The translations under genes were made by a program, and so were the position numbers. A stretch of DNA of 64,000 bases, taken from Vibrio amylolyticus (lineage in GTDB: Bacteria > Pseudomonadota > Gammaproteobacteria > Enterobacterales > Vibrionaceae). Below are positions 39,158 to 49,685 of this stretch, piece after piece; the stretch's first letter is position 1; each line of letters opens with the position of its first letter. The stretch is taken from assembly GCF_023145695.1 (NCBI RefSeq), contig NZ_JAJHVV010000002.1, positions 1-64,000 on the forward strand. Reading direction: 5' to 3'. A model generated the notes under the pieces. That model was not told where the DNA came from and searched no databases. It worked only from the letters and a program-made list of their open reading frames with translations.

Positions 39158-39178
39158 TTATAATTTTGAGGTGCGCTC

Positions 39179-40648
39179 ATGAGTGCAGAGTTACTGTTAA
39201 ATATCACGCCAAGTGAAACGCGAGTGGCGATGATAGAAGGTGGAATCCTACAAGAAATCCACATTGAACGTGAAGCAAAACGCGGTATCGTTGGCAATAT
39301 TTACAAAGGCAAAGTCAGTCGTGTTCTACCGGGTATGCAAGCAGCTTTTATTGATATTGGTTTAGACAAAGCGGCGTTTTTACATGCATCAGACATTGTT
39401 CCACACACTGAATGTGTTGCTGAAAATGAGAAGAAGCAGTTTCAAGTTCGCGATATTTCAGAGCTTGTACGTCAAGGGCAAGATATTGTCGTTCAGGTGG
39501 TTAAAGATCCGCTTGGAACGAAAGGTGCTCGACTCACCACCGACATTACGTTGCCATCTCGTTACCTTGTGTTTATGCCGGGGGCCAGTCATGTCGGTGT
39601 GTCACAGCGTATCGAAAGTGAAAAAGAACGTAACCGATTGAAGAAAGTCGTCTCTCACTATTGTGATGAACATGGCGGCTTTATTATTCGTACTGCTGCG
39701 GAAGGGGCAGACGAAAAGGAGCTTTCTCAAGACGCGGCATTTTTAAAGCGCTTATGGTCCAAAATTTCCGAGCGCCGAGCGAAGTACAAAACTCGCAGCA
39801 CTCTTTATGGTGAACTTGGTCTTGCTCAGCGAATTATTCGTGATTTTGTAGGCACTGAACTTGATAACATCATGATTGATTCTCGCTTGGAATATGAAAA
39901 CTTACTCGAATTCACCAGTGAATATGTGCCTGAGTTAACCGATAAAGTTGAGCTGTACGAAGGCGACAAACCAATCTTCGATATGTACGACACAGAGAAT
40001 GAAATTCAACGTTCTTTAGATCGTAAGGTTGAGCTCAAGTCTGGTGGTTATTTGATCATCGACCAAACGGAAGCGATGACCACGGTTGACATAAATACCG
40101 GCGCGTTTGTGGGTCGTCGAAATCTAGAAGAGACAATTTTTAACACCAACGTCGAAGCGACTCAGGCGATTGCTCGTCAGTTAAGGCTTCGAAACCTAGG
40201 TGGTATCATCATTATCGACTTTATTGACATGATATCTGAAGAACACCGTAAGCGAGTGCTAACTTCTTTAGAGGCCGCTTTAAATAAAGATCGTGTTAAA
40301 ACCAATATCAATGGCTTTACCCAGCTTGGTTTGGTCGAGATGACACGAAAACGTACTCGTGAAAGCATTGAGCATATTTTGTGTGCCAGTTGCCCTGCAT
40401 GTGAAGGGCGCGGTAGTGTGAAAACGGTGGCGACGGTTTGTTTTGAGATCCTGCGAGAAATCACACGAGTCAATCGCGCTTATGATGCAGATAAATTTGT
40501 GGTTTACGCATCACCTGCAGTTTCAGAGTCATTAGAAGATGATGAGTCTCATGCGTTGGCTGAATTAGAAGTGTTTATTGGCAAAGAGGTTCGCATCCAA
40601 GCTGAGCCTTTGTATGTTCAAGAACAGTTTGACGTTGTTATGATGTAA
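39179..40648 (+). CDS. rng: Ribonuclease G
   Basis: 489 residues. Endoribonuclease of the RNase E/G family acting on 16S rRNA 5' maturation and some mRNAs. S1-like domain (about 38-125) with NIYKGKVSRVLPGMQAAFIDIG, catalytic aspartates in TTVDINTGAF and IIIDFIDM, and the zinc-link CPAC in CASCPACEGRG. It lacks the long C-terminal scaffold of RNase E. Eleven bases before yhdP; conserved neighbour pair. Confidence 0.96.
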   Translation: MSAELLLNITPSETRVAMIEGGILQEIHIEREAKRGIVGNIYKGKVSRVLPGMQAAFIDIGLDKAAFLHASDIVPHTECVAENEKKQFQVRDISELVRQGQDIVVQVVKDPLGTKGARLTTDITLPSRYLVFMPGASHVGVSQRIESEKERNRLKKVVSHYCDEHGGFIIRTAAEGADEKELSQDAAFLKRLWSKISERRAKYKTRSTLYGELGLAQRIIRDFVGTELDNIMIDSRLEYENLLEFTSEYVPELTDKVELYEGDKPIFDMYDTENEIQRSLDRKVELKSGGYLIIDQTEAMTTVDINTGAFVGRRNLEETIFNTNVEATQAIARQLRLRNLGGIIIIDFIDMISEEHRKRVLTSLEAALNKDRVKTNINGFTQLGLVEMTRKRTRESIEHILCASCPACEGRGSVKTVATVCFEILREITRVNRAYDADKFVVYASPAVSESLEDDESHALAELEVFIGKEVRIQAEPLYVQEQFDVVMM

Positions 40649-40658
40649 TGGACAGTTT

Positions 40659-43600
40659 GTGAATTCAGCTTTAGTTCGCCTTTTACGGTTATTTTTGTTC
40701 TTGCTTCTCACCATACTTGTCACTTTGGCAATTCTGGTGACAAGCTTGCGAGTTGCGCTACCTAAGCTAAATCACTTTCAAGATGAGATTCAATCCTGGG
40801 TAAGTAATAGCGCTGGGATTGAGTTTAAGATTGATAGTGTGAAAGGGTTCTGGCGCAATACTCACCCCTCTATCGCCTTAAAAGGGATGAGAGCCGATCT
40901 TCCCGATCATTCAGATATTCATCTATCCGCTCAAACCCTAGAGGTGGAATTTGATCTGATCCAATCTCTGCTTCAACTTCAGCCCATAGTGACAGACTTG
41001 ACCGTTGATGGGTTCAAGTTTGATATGCAATCTGTTGATATTTTTAAAAGCAGTGATGAGCTTAATGAAGATGTCCCTGATCATGATAGCTCTTTCATTA
41101 CCAAGGTAGACAGGCTGTTACTTCGTCAGCTTGATGACTTTTCAATGACCAATGCACAAATTGTTTATCAAGCGGTTGATGGCAATCCTCGTCAGTTAGA
41201 TATAGAAAAACTTCGTTGGCTTAACCAAGGTAATAGCCATAAAGCAGAGGGTGTGATTAGCATTGCAGGTACCTCTCTTAACTCTTTGCAAGTGAGTGCT
41301 AACTTCGATGATCATGGATCCTTGCAAGATGTGTCTGGAGAGTTTTATGTGTCAGCTGACAATATTCGTATCACCCCATGGTTGCCGAGGGAGTTTCAAA
41401 AGCAAACGGGCATTGAAAAAGGGTATGTCAGCTTTAGCAGTTGGATAACGCTGAAAAATGGTCGTCCGGTCGATGCATTTGTCGATATTAATCCTTCAGA
41501 ACTGGTTTGGAGTGATAAAGAGCAACACGTACTAATGCTTGAGTCAGGCATTGTGAAGCTTCTACCTAGTAAACAAGGCTGGATAGTGAATGGTCACTCA
41601 CTAAAACTAAGAACTGATGAGGTAGAGTGGCCTGAGTTAGATATCGCACTTGATTGGCAGCCAAAACAATGGCGATTGAATGTCTCTCAACTTGATTTTG
41701 AGGCACTGCGTCCACTTGCTCGACTCGTTCCTGAGTTTGATGACAGTGTTAAGCTCATTGAAGAGTTCAACTTCACCGGTCAACTAGAAGATATTCGTGT
41801 TTCTATGGGGAAAGGCATTGAGTCTTTGAAGTACTCTGCCGAACTCCACAGTGCAGGTATGGCGCAATGGGGGCTACTACCTGAAGTACATCATGCGTCG
41901 ATCTCCTTGTTTGGAACTCCAGAGCAAGCAAAAGCGTCGGTCTCTCTTATAGATGATGTCTTACCTTATGGTGATGTTTTCCAAGCGCCGCTGAATATTA
42001 GGCAGGGTCAGGTCGATATTGTTTGGGAAAACACCGATGAAGGTTGGTCATTGTGGGCGGATAAAGTTACTGCAGCAACACCAGACTTGCAGGTCTTGGG
42101 GGCATTTCGTCTCGATTTTCCTGTAGGAAAAAGCCCTTTCCTCTCTTTTTATGCAGAAGCTGATCTTTACAATGCAAGCCAAACTTGGCGTTACTTGCCA
42201 ACGTTAGCGTTAGGCCAAAGCTTGACGGATTACTTATCAACCGCGATTCAAGCGGGTAAGGTCAATACCTCTAAGCTACTTTGGTACGGTGAATTAGGGA
42301 ACTTTCCTTACCATAAAAATAACGGCATGTTCCAAGCGTGGGTAGGGTTAGAAGAGGCGAAGTTTAGTTTTGACACCGCTTGGCCGCCAATTACTGACTT
42401 GCAACTTGATCTACTGTTTGAAAATGACGCCATGCATCTAGACTCTCGTGATGCCACCCTTATGGATGTTGAGGGAAGGCGCATTACAGGGCGTATCCCT
42501 GAATTGGCGGGCAATGGTCATATTGAGATTGAAGCGAGTGCAAGAGGTCAAGGGAATGCCGTACGCAATTACATGACCGCCTCTCCTTTGGTTGACTCTG
42601 TAGGCGCTGCGTTAACCGCGATTCAAATTGATGGTGAAGTCGAATCTGAATTTCAGCTCTATATTCCGTTTCATGATGGAGAAGAGGCTCGAGCTTGGGG
42701 TTATGCTGATCTAAAAAGTAATCATGTTGAGATTGATGCTCCGCCAATGACGCTTGAGTCTGTTACAGGAAGAATCGAGTTTGATAATGACGTCGTACAA
42801 GCAGCAGGCCTTTCCGCTGAACTGTTAAAGCAGCCGATCTCTTTGGATTTTTCTGGTGAAAACTCTGGCACAGGCTACGCAGTTGGTATCGACTTATTAG
42901 GTGACTGGGACATTAGGCCACTAACGCCTTATATTGGAGAGCGTTGGACGCAAGATTTGTCAGGTCACGCACCTTGGCAGTCAGAAATAAGTATTCAACT
43001 TAACGATGTGGGCTTTACCTATCAGATAGAGCTTAATGCGGACATGAAAATGGTCCAGAGTGATTACCCATATCCATTGGGTAAACCACTCAAGACTAAA
43101 GGTGAAGCTCGTTTACAAGCATCAGGAAATCAAGAGTCCATCAGTGCACGTCTTTTGATGCCAAGAGCCAAATACCAAGCGGAAATTGACATTCGACCAG
43201 ACGTTCCCGTGATCACTGCAACCAACTTAGTGGTGGGCAATGGCAGTTTTAAGATCAGCCCGGTTGTTGGGCATCACGCTCAGATTCGAACGCAAAAATT
43301 TGACCTTGATAAATGGTTAGAAATCTCTAGTCGACCTGTGACCGCACAGAAATCGGTGCTTGATGAGCTCAACACGCCAACGATTCCAATGCCTCAAAGA
43401 GTCAATATTAACGTAGCGGACTTAACTCTTGCGGGTATTGAATGGCACGATGTGGACTTCTCAGCGAGAAGAAAGAACTTAGGTTGGTACTTTGATTTAG
43501 AGAGCCAAGAAGTGAGCGGTGAGGCGAGCTATATTGAGCCTTATGATCTTGCCGTATCACTTGATCGTTTACATATCTATATCCCCGCTCTTGATGAGAT

Positions 43601-44534
43601 CGATGACGATCAATCGCTATTGACTGTAGAAACTGAGCCAAAAGAGTTAATTTCAAGCTTTGATCGCGCTTTTCATCAGTCAATGCCAAACTTAACTCTG
43701 ACCATTGATGACTTTTGGCTGCAAGGCTATAAAGTCGGAAAAGTGAATGTTGATCTAGTTCGTCAAGGTGACAAGCTAGAGTGGAAAGACATCTCCATCA
43801 CCAGTGGGTCTAATAGCGTAGAAATCGATGGCGCGTGGACCTTGACTGATACCCAGAGCTTTACCGAGTTTAATCTGGAGCTCCGCGGAGAGAATAACAG
43901 CGACTTGATGGAGCGATTTGGGATTAGCTCTGGTATACAAAGGGCGCCGTTTGATCTTTCAGCTCAAATGAAGTGGGACGGTGCACCTTGGTCTATGCAT
44001 GTGGACACGTTAGAAGGCAAAGTGAAAAGTACCCTTGGAAAAGGGGTCGTTTCTGACGTGAGCGGCGCAGCACGCTTACTCGGGCTGTTTAGTCTTGATT
44101 CGATCATTCGTAAAATGCAGCTCGACTTTACCGATGTTTTTGATAAAGGCATGGCGTTTAATTCAATCAAAGGTACCGGAGAGGTACGTAATGGCATCTT
44201 TGTGACCAATGATATTCGAATGGACGCTGTCGCTGGTGAGATGAACATCAAGGGTCTTGCTAACCTTAATGATAGAACCGTCGATGCTGAGGTGAACTTT
44301 GTTCCCGATATTACCTCTGGAATCCCCGTGCTAACGGCCTTTGCGGTAACCCCTCAAACAGCCGTTTACGTCTTGGCGATAACAACCGTCATCGCTCCCG
44401 TCGTTGAGGTATTTACTCAGGTTAATTATGAAGTAAAAGGCCCTCTAGATTCCCCTTCGGTTAATGAATTATCGCGCAGTAAAGGCGAATTTAAGCTGCC
44501 TGAAAAACTCATTGAAGAGGCACAAGCGGAGTAA
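40659..44534 (+). CDS. yhdP: YhdP, AsmA/TamB-like intermembrane phospholipid transport protein
   Basis: 1291 residues from a GTG start. One N-terminal membrane anchor (about 9-30) then a very long periplasmic beta-rich body, ending in the AsmA-like C-terminal block (SDVSGAARLLGLFSLDSIIRKMQLDF and the DIRMDAVAGEMNIKG segment). YhdP, TamB and YdbH are thought to form grooved bridges carrying phospholipids from inner to outer membrane. Full length compared with about 1270 in E. coli. Operon-like with rng, the amidase and tldD. Confidence 0.93.
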   Translation: MNSALVRLLRLFLFLLLTILVTLAILVTSLRVALPKLNHFQDEIQSWVSNSAGIEFKIDSVKGFWRNTHPSIALKGMRADLPDHSDIHLSAQTLEVEFDLIQSLLQLQPIVTDLTVDGFKFDMQSVDIFKSSDELNEDVPDHDSSFITKVDRLLLRQLDDFSMTNAQIVYQAVDGNPRQLDIEKLRWLNQGNSHKAEGVISIAGTSLNSLQVSANFDDHGSLQDVSGEFYVSADNIRITPWLPREFQKQTGIEKGYVSFSSWITLKNGRPVDAFVDINPSELVWSDKEQHVLMLESGIVKLLPSKQGWIVNGHSLKLRTDEVEWPELDIALDWQPKQWRLNVSQLDFEALRPLARLVPEFDDSVKLIEEFNFTGQLEDIRVSMGKGIESLKYSAELHSAGMAQWGLLPEVHHASISLFGTPEQAKASVSLIDDVLPYGDVFQAPLNIRQGQVDIVWENTDEGWSLWADKVTAATPDLQVLGAFRLDFPVGKSPFLSFYAEADLYNASQTWRYLPTLALGQSLTDYLSTAIQAGKVNTSKLLWYGELGNFPYHKNNGMFQAWVGLEEAKFSFDTAWPPITDLQLDLLFENDAMHLDSRDATLMDVEGRRITGRIPELAGNGHIEIEASARGQGNAVRNYMTASPLVDSVGAALTAIQIDGEVESEFQLYIPFHDGEEARAWGYADLKSNHVEIDAPPMTLESVTGRIEFDNDVVQAAGLSAELLKQPISLDFSGENSGTGYAVGIDLLGDWDIRPLTPYIGERWTQDLSGHAPWQSEISIQLNDVGFTYQIELNADMKMVQSDYPYPLGKPLKTKGEARLQASGNQESISARLLMPRAKYQAEIDIRPDVPVITATNLVVGNGSFKISPVVGHHAQIRTQKFDLDKWLEISSRPVTAQKSVLDELNTPTIPMPQRVNINVADLTLAGIEWHDVDFSARRKNLGWYFDLESQEVSGEASYIEPYDLAVSLDRLHIYIPALDEIDDDQSLLTVETEPKELISSFDRAFHQSMPNLTLTIDDFWLQGYKVGKVNVDLVRQGDKLEWKDISITSGSNSVEIDGAWTLTDTQSFTEFNLELRGENNSDLMERFGISSGIQRAPFDLSAQMKWDGAPWSMHVDTLEGKVKSTLGKGVVSDVSGAARLLGLFSLDSIIRKMQLDFTDVFDKGMAFNSIKGTGEVRNGIFVTNDIRMDAVAGEMNIKGLANLNDRTVDAEVNFVPDITSGIPVLTAFAVTPQTAVYVLAITTVIAPVVEVFTQVNYEVKGPLDSPSVNELSRSKGEFKLPEKLIEEAQAE

Positions 44535-44539
44535 AACAC

Positions 44540-45364
44540 ATGGAACGTGTTGGTATTATTCAAATGACATCGTCGTCAGATCCTTTGCAGAATTTGGCGT
44601 ACATCAAACAAGAAGTGGCTAGACTTTCAGAGCAAGGTGCTGCGTGGGTTGTGACTCCAGAAAATGCTCTGATTTTTGGGCACCGTCAGGATTACCACCA
44701 ACATGCAGAGCCACTTGATGCTGGCCCTTTGCAGTACCAACTGCGCGTCATTGCGAAATCGCATTCAGTCTGGTTGATAGTGGGAAGCATGCCCATTCGA
44801 ACGGAAAGTGGCGATGTGAGTACCACCTCATTAGTGATTAACAGTCATGGTGTGATTGTCTCTCACTATGACAAGCTGCATATGTTTGATGTGGATGTAG
44901 AGGATACGCATCAGCGTTACCGAGAATCAGAAACCTTTACTGCGGGAACCGATGTAGTGGTTGCTGAGACGCCTTTTGGTCAATTGGGTCTCTCTATCTG
45001 TTATGATGTTCGTTTTCCACATCTCTATTCTGAGTTAGTTAGAAAAGGGGCGCAAATACTACTAGTGCCTGCCGCATTTACCGCCGTAACCGGTAAGGCG
45101 CACTGGGAAACACTATTAAGGTCCCGAGCAATAGAGACTCAATCTTGGGTTGTCGCTGTCAACCAAGTTGGCCGCCATCCATGTGGTCGTGAAACTTGGG
45201 GTCACTCAATGGTTATTAGCCCTTGGGGCGAAGTTGTTCTTAACTTAGAGGATGAACTACGCAGTGGTCTTGTTGAGATTGATATTCAGCAAGTGGACGA
45301 AATTAGAAAAACCATGCCAGTGGCGTCGCACACTCGGTTTGATAATACATTTAAAAATAATTAA
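44540..45364 (+). CDS. Nitrilase-superfamily amidase (deaminated glutathione amidase type)
   Basis: 274 residues. The catalytic triad of the family is visible: Glu in VVTPENAL (about 41), Lys in YDKLHMFDVD (about 113) and Cys in LSICYDVRFPH (about 154). The RESETFTAGTD and LRSRAIETQ segments match the Nit1/YbeM type that repairs deaminated glutathione. Position between yhdP and tldD is usual in gamma-proteobacteria. Substrate is inferred. Six bases after yhdP, ten before tldD, so co-transcribed. Confidence 0.85.
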   Translation: MERVGIIQMTSSSDPLQNLAYIKQEVARLSEQGAAWVVTPENALIFGHRQDYHQHAEPLDAGPLQYQLRVIAKSHSVWLIVGSMPIRTESGDVSTTSLVINSHGVIVSHYDKLHMFDVDVEDTHQRYRESETFTAGTDVVVAETPFGQLGLSICYDVRFPHLYSELVRKGAQILLVPAAFTAVTGKAHWETLLRSRAIETQSWVVAVNQVGRHPCGRETWGHSMVISPWGEVVLNLEDELRSGLVEIDIQQVDEIRKTMPVASHTRFDNTFKNN

Positions 45365-45373
45365 GAGTAGATT

Positions 45374-46819
45374 ATGAGCCTAAACCGAATCGAAGATGCG
45401 TTGTTATCGCCAACCGGCCTCACGCAGCAAGATATTTCAGATACTTTAGCCAGCATTGCCACTCGTCAAATTGATTATGCTGACATCTACTTTCAATCAA
45501 GCTGGCATGAATCGCTAGTGCTTGAAGACAGCATTATTAAAGATGGGTCATTTAATATTGATTGCGGCGTCGGTGTTCGTGCTGTCTCGGGTGAAAAAAC
45601 AGGCTTTGCTTATTCAGACCAAATTCAGCTCGATGGCTTAACCCAAAGTGCAATTGCGGCACGTGGTATCGCTCAACAAGGTCAAAATGCGCAAGTAAAA
45701 GCATTTCGCCGCCATGATAATCAAGCTTATTATTCCGCAGTAAACCCGTTAGAAAGCTGGAAAAAACAACAAAAAACAGAATTATTGAAAGAGCTTGATG
45801 CTTATATCCGAACGAAAGAACCACTGATTGAAGAAGTTTCAATTAGTCTCAGTGGTGTTCATGAGAACATGCTTGTCGCAGCCACTGATGGCACCTACGC
45901 AGGGGATATTCGCCCATTAGTTCGTTTATCGATTACGGTTCTAGCACAAAAAGGCGATCGTCGTGAGCGTGGTAGTTCAGGTGGCGGTGGCCGTTTTGGT
46001 TATGACTTCTTCTTATCTGGTCAAGAAGGCGCTCAGGTAGCGTATCAATTTGCTGATGAAGCAATACGTCAAGCTCTAGTCAATCTAGAAGCCGTAGCTG
46101 CACCTGCAGGGGCAATGCCAGTTGTTCTTGGTTCCGGTTGGCCTGGCGTATTGTTACATGAAGCGGTAGGGCATGGTCTTGAAGGGGACTTTAACCGTAA
46201 AGAGTCGTCCGTTTTTTCTGGCAAGATTGGCGAAATGGTGACATCTAAGCACTGTACAATCGTTGACGATGGCACATTAAAAGATCTTCGTGGATCGTTG
46301 AATGTCGATGATGAAGGTGTTAGTGGACAATACAATACGTTAATTGAGAACGGCAAGCTGAAAGGCTACATGCAAGACAAGCTGAATGCTCGTTTGATGG
46401 GTGTTGCGCCAACAGGTAACGGTCGACGTGAATCTTATGCGCACTTGCCAATGCCTCGTATGACCAATACTTACATGCTACCGGGAGAGCACTCCCCAGA
46501 AGAGATCATCTCGACGGTTAAAAAAGGTCTTTATGCACCTAACTTTGGTGGTGGTCAGGTTGATATTACCTCTGGTAAGTTCGTTTTCTCAGCCTCTGAA
46601 GCCTACATGATTGAAGATGGTAAGATCACTCATCCCGTAAAAGGTGCGACATTAATTGGTTCTGGTATTGAAGCAATGCAGCAAGTTTCTATGGTGGGCA
46701 ATGATTTGAGCCTTGATCGCGGCGTAGGTGTGTGTGGCAAAGCAGGACAAAGTGTCCCTGTTGGTGTTGGTCAGCCGACATTGAAGCTCGATATGTTAAC
46801 TGTTGGTGGCACTGAGTAA
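45374..46819 (+). CDS. tldD: Metalloprotease TldD
   Basis: 481 residues. With PmbA/TldE (not in this window) it forms a zinc protease for unfolded small peptides such as microcin B17 precursor and CcdA. The [11 protein letters not shown] motif supplies the zinc histidines and catalytic glutamate; the glycine-rich [12 protein letters not shown] stretch and [12 protein letters not shown] are typical. ATG start. Terminator follows. Confidence 0.96.
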   Translation: MSLNRIEDALLSPTGLTQQDISDTLASIATRQIDYADIYFQSSWHESLVLEDSIIKDGSFNIDCGVGVRAVSGEKTGFAYSDQIQLDGLTQSAIAARGIAQQGQNAQVKAFRRHDNQAYYSAVNPLESWKKQQKTELLKELDAYIRTKEPLIEEVSISLSGVHENMLVAATDGTYAGDIRPLVRLSITVLAQKGDRRERGSSGGGGRFGYDFFLSGQEGAQVAYQFADEAIRQALVNLEAVAAPAGAMPVVLGSGWPGVLLHEAVGHGLEGDFNRKESSVFSGKIGEMVTSKHCTIVDDGTLKDLRGSLNVDDEGVSGQYNTLIENGKLKGYMQDKLNARLMGVAPTGNGRRESYAHLPMPRMTNTYMLPGEHSPEEIISTVKKGLYAPNFGGGQVDITSGKFVFSASEAYMIEDGKITHPVKGATLIGSGIEAMQQVSMVGNDLSLDRGVGVCGKAGQSVPVGVGQPTLKLDMLTVGGTE

Positions 46820-46875
46820 GAGTCAGTATTGTTAATAAAGGGACATGAAAGAAAAGCCCTTTAATTGAAAAATAA

Positions 46876-46908
46876 AAAAAGCAGCGGGACGACCTTCCGC
46901 TGCTTTTT
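46876..46908. terminator. Bidirectional terminator between tldD and arcA
   Basis: AAAAAGCAGCGG (46876-46887) and CCGCTGCTTTTT (46897-46908) form a 7-bp GC stem extended by A/T pairs around nine bases. Confidence 0.88.
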
Positions 46909-46941
46909 GTTTTAGGAGTTCTTTAAGATAACTAAGCTAAA

Positions 46942-48180
46942 TTAGATCCCATCTCGTTCAATCGGACAACTCATACAGCGAGCGCCACCACGTCCTCGAC
47001 CTAACTCATTTCCAGGAATGGTTAATACCTCAATCCCTGCTTTATCGTATTTTTCATTGGTGTAGACATTGCGCTCATAACCAATAACCACACCCGGTTT
47101 GACAGTCAGAACATTATTCGCATCATTCCATTGTTCACGTTCTGCTTCATAGCTATCACCACCTGTTGTGATGATCTTTAAATAGTCGAGATCTAACGCG
47201 TTTTCAATCGCGTGAATATAACTCGGGACTTTCTCCACTTTCATCGCATCGGCAGAGGAAGTATCGTCAGAGCTTTTCGGTGTTAGACGCCATGTATCAA
47301 GATCTTTGCGCATAATTTCTGGATAAACGGAGAAAGTATCAATATCCATATGTGTCATGACAGTATCCAAGTGCATACAAGATCGATGTTTAGGCAAATC
47401 GACCGCAATCACTTCTTTTGCTTGGCCATGCTTAAATAGGTTAGCGGCGAAGTTTTCAACCCCTTGTGGCGTAGTTCGCTCGGAAATACCGATTAAGACC
47501 GCATCATTACCGATCACCAGTACATCACCACCTTCAATATTGGCATTGTCATAGTGAAGATCTTCGTTACCGAAGTATTGAATAAAGTCTTGGCCTGCAA
47601 AAACAGGGTGCCAACGATAGATAGCACGCAAGTGATTGGTTTCGCGTTGACGAGCAGCTTTCATCATCGGGTTAAGAGACACACCGCCGTAAACCCAGCA
47701 AGAGGTATCACGAGTAAATAGGTGATTAGGCAGGGGCTCAATAACAAAATCGAGTGGTCGATGCATCTTAGGCAGCATCGATGATGATTGAATCTTCAAT
47801 TCAGAATACGCTAATCCACCCAGTAGTACCGTCGCTAAGTGATCATTCGTCATTTGCGATAAGTAATTACGCAGATCTTGAGCGAAGATAGGGCCGTAGC
47901 GGAAATCTGAAATTTGAGTATTCAAAAGCCACTGTTTTGCTTCCTCAATCGCTAGAGTATCGACAAGCAGATCATGCAGTAATAGGACTTCAACGCCCTG
48001 ATTAGTAAGAGTCTTGGCAAAGGCATCATGCTCTTCACCTGCAGCTTCTACCGCTAATACATCATCAAACAGCAGCTCGTGACAGTTTGATGGGGTGAGG
48101 TGAGTGAGCGCGCGCTCAGGTCGATTTAATAATACTCGTCTTAACTGACCGACTTCAGATCCAACGTACAACTTACTCAT
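46942..48180 (-). CDS. arcA: Arginine deiminase
   Basis: 412 residues. Converts arginine to citrulline and ammonia, the first step of the arginine deiminase pathway for energy and acid resistance. The catalytic set is present: Asp/Glu in EGGDV, His and Asp in [16 protein letters not shown], and Cys near the C-terminus in [10 protein letters not shown]. No ornithine carbamoyltransferase, carbamate kinase or arginine/ornithine exchanger gene is next to it, unlike the usual arcABC(D) cluster. ATG start; AGGAT ribosome site. Possible ArgR box 230 bases upstream. Confidence 0.95.
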   Translation of the reverse strand: MSKLYVGSEVGQLRRVLLNRPERALTHLTPSNCHELLFDDVLAVEAAGEEHDAFAKTLTNQGVEVLLLHDLLVDTLAIEEAKQWLLNTQISDFRYGPIFAQDLRNYLSQMTNDHLATVLLGGLAYSELKIQSSSMLPKMHRPLDFVIEPLPNHLFTRDTSCWVYGGVSLNPMMKAARQRETNHLRAIYRWHPVFAGQDFIQYFGNEDLHYDNANIEGGDVLVIGNDAVLIGISERTTPQGVENFAANLFKHGQAKEVIAVDLPKHRSCMHLDTVMTHMDIDTFSVYPEIMRKDLDTWRLTPKSSDDTSSADAMKVEKVPSYIHAIENALDLDYLKIITTGGDSYEAEREQWNDANNVLTVKPGVVIGYERNVYTNEKYDKAGIEVLTIPGNELGRGRGGARCMSCPIERDGI

Positions 48181-48741
48181 TTCGTATCCTTACTAATAGT
48201 CCAACCCGTATTAATGACAAGCTTGTTGTAAAGATGCAAGTGACAAAAGCGATGTTTATATCTATCGCTGCTGACTTATTGAGCTATTATCTCTTTTTTT
48301 TGCATGTAAACTAGATAAAAACTCCAAATAGAGGTTTTCTTACCGATCACTGATGAATGCTTGTCTATGCGTTTCTCCTTTTAAGGATAGAAGAAAATAA
48401 TGAGGTTAATCACGAATAGATATTCATCAAATCCGCAAACGGAGATGATCTTTAAATCTTTATTCATAATAGGTTTGGTTGAACTATTCAACAATTGGCC
48501 ATATTCACCCACAATTCGCATAAAATTGAGGGTTACAAAGCAGAGATAAAACTCTGAATTAAGCAATATCGTAACAAATGTTAGGGAATTGTGACTAAAG
48601 GAGGGGGCGACGAGGTGAAAACGATAAAGCAAAGATAAAGATCCACACTGGATCGTTTTGTTGGTGGTATTTATTTTCGATCCATGTGAAAATTCGTCGC
48701 GAATATTTTCAATTTTATGAACACGATCTGGAGCACAAACT
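48181..48741. other. 561-base divergent intergenic region arcA / rraB
   Basis: It carries the promoters for arcA (left) and rraB (right). Seen: a near-consensus ArgR box (48413-48426); a strong ribosome site AGGAGG (48599-48604) before a seven-codon ORF (GTG 48615 to TAA 48638); and a hairpin GATCC-ACACT-GGATC (48640-48654) followed by GTTTTG. An 83-codon minus-strand frame (48381-48632) looks like chance. I recognise no known RNA family. Confidence 0.5.
48413..48426. promoter_or_regulatory. Candidate ArgR box
   Basis: On the minus strand TGAATATCTATTCG, against TGNATWWWWATNCA, has two mismatches. It lies 233 bp before the arcA start. A second tandem box at the usual 3-bp spacing is not evident, so ArgR binding would be weak or need another partner. 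Confidence 0.35.
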
Positions 48742-49161
48742 ATGTCTCACGAAGATGAATATCTATCAGTAGAAGACTTAATTGAGATTCAAAAGGAAGA
48801 GACTCGCGATATCATTCAAGCATTGTTGGAAGATGGAAGTGAACCAGACTCGCTGTATGAGATTGAACATCACCTGTTTGCTGAAGATTTTGCAACGCTA
48901 GAAAAAGCGGCAGTTGAAGCCTTTAAATTAGGTTTTGAAGTTTTAGAAGCAGAAGAGACAGAAGATGAAGATGGCAAAAAACTACTTTGCTGTGATGCAA
49001 CAATGGAGTCAGTTCTAGACGCCGAAGCTATTGATGCACAAGTTGAAAAGCTAGTGAACCTTGCTGAGAAATTCGACATTATTTATGACGGTTGGGGCAC
49101 TTACTACGAAGGTGAAGATGCGCTAGTTGAAGAAGATGAAGGCGAAGAAGACGAAAAATAA
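48742..49161 (+). CDS. rraB: Regulator of ribonuclease activity B (RNase E inhibitor)
   Basis: 139 residues, acidic, ferredoxin-like fold. The [21 protein letters not shown] opening and [14 protein letters not shown] segment identify the family; a very acidic tail (about 125-139) follows. RraB binds the RNase E C-terminal scaffold and changes which transcripts the degradosome cuts. Single-gene unit with its own terminator; GGAG ribosome site before ATG. A tiny ORF and hairpin lie in its leader. Confidence 0.92.
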   Translation: MSHEDEYLSVEDLIEIQKEETRDIIQALLEDGSEPDSLYEIEHHLFAEDFATLEKAAVEAFKLGFEVLEAEETEDEDGKKLLCCDATMESVLDAEAIDAQVEKLVNLAEKFDIIYDGWGTYYEGEDALVEEDEGEEDEK

Positions 49162-49184
49162 CGCGCTTTAGTCCGATGAAAAAT

Positions 49185-49211
49185 AAAAACCGAGCTGCTG
49201 CTCGGTTTTTT
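49185..49211. terminator. Bidirectional terminator after rraB
   Basis: AAAAACCGAGC (49185-49195) pairs with GCTCGGTTTTT (49200-49210) around TGCT. It serves rraB and the converging zinc-ribbon gene. Confidence 0.9.
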
Positions 49212-49221
49212 AATGCGTTCA

Positions 49222-49455
49222 TTATTCGAATTCATTGCCTTTATTGTCGAGTTCTCGATGACCACACGTTTTACATGTCACATAACGATCCATGTTGTAG
49301 TAATGCCCGCCGTTAATAAACTCTCTCAAGAAAAGTAAGATTCTACCGCGCATGGTTGTCTGCGTATCGTAGCTGCTAGGCTTGCGCACTAGGACTTCAC
49401 CGTGCTTGGTGTCTTGATTGCATTGTTTACAAAAGTGAGTAGCTGGGTATGACAT
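49222..49455 (-). CDS. Small two-CxxC zinc-ribbon protein of unknown function
   Basis: 77 residues. Two widely spaced CxxC pairs, CKQC (about 9-12) and CKTC (about 61-64), each followed by a His-containing stretch, form a likely zinc ribbon. Between them are basic and aromatic residues (RGRILLFLREFINGGHYYNMDRYV). No signal peptide or membrane span is clear. It could bind nucleic acid or a protein partner; I do not recognise a characterised relative. Its ATG has a GGACCGCACT stretch before it and it shares a terminator with rraB. Confidence 0.7.
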   Translation of the reverse strand: MSYPATHFCKQCNQDTKHGEVLVRKPSSYDTQTTMRGRILLFLREFINGGHYYNMDRYVTCKTCGHRELDNKGNEFE

Positions 49456-49685
49456 AGTGCGGTCCTTCTGGTTGAAAAATTAGGTTAGAAACAGCCAGAA
49501 ATACACACACTCAATACGTCAGTATCACAATTATTAATATGCTATATGTTGGTGTGATTGCTCAAACAGAGTATCGACATTAGTCGACGCAAATCACGAT
49601 ATTGATGCGCTTTTCACCACTATCAGTTAGTATCTGTAGCACAAACTTTGTGAAGACGATTCGAGTGAAGTAAGGCAATGGAATT

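Noticed and set aside
48381..48632. Minus-strand 83-codon frame in the arcA-rraB gap
   Set aside because: No ribosome site, no domain, low-complexity start; probably a chance frame in AT-rich DNA.
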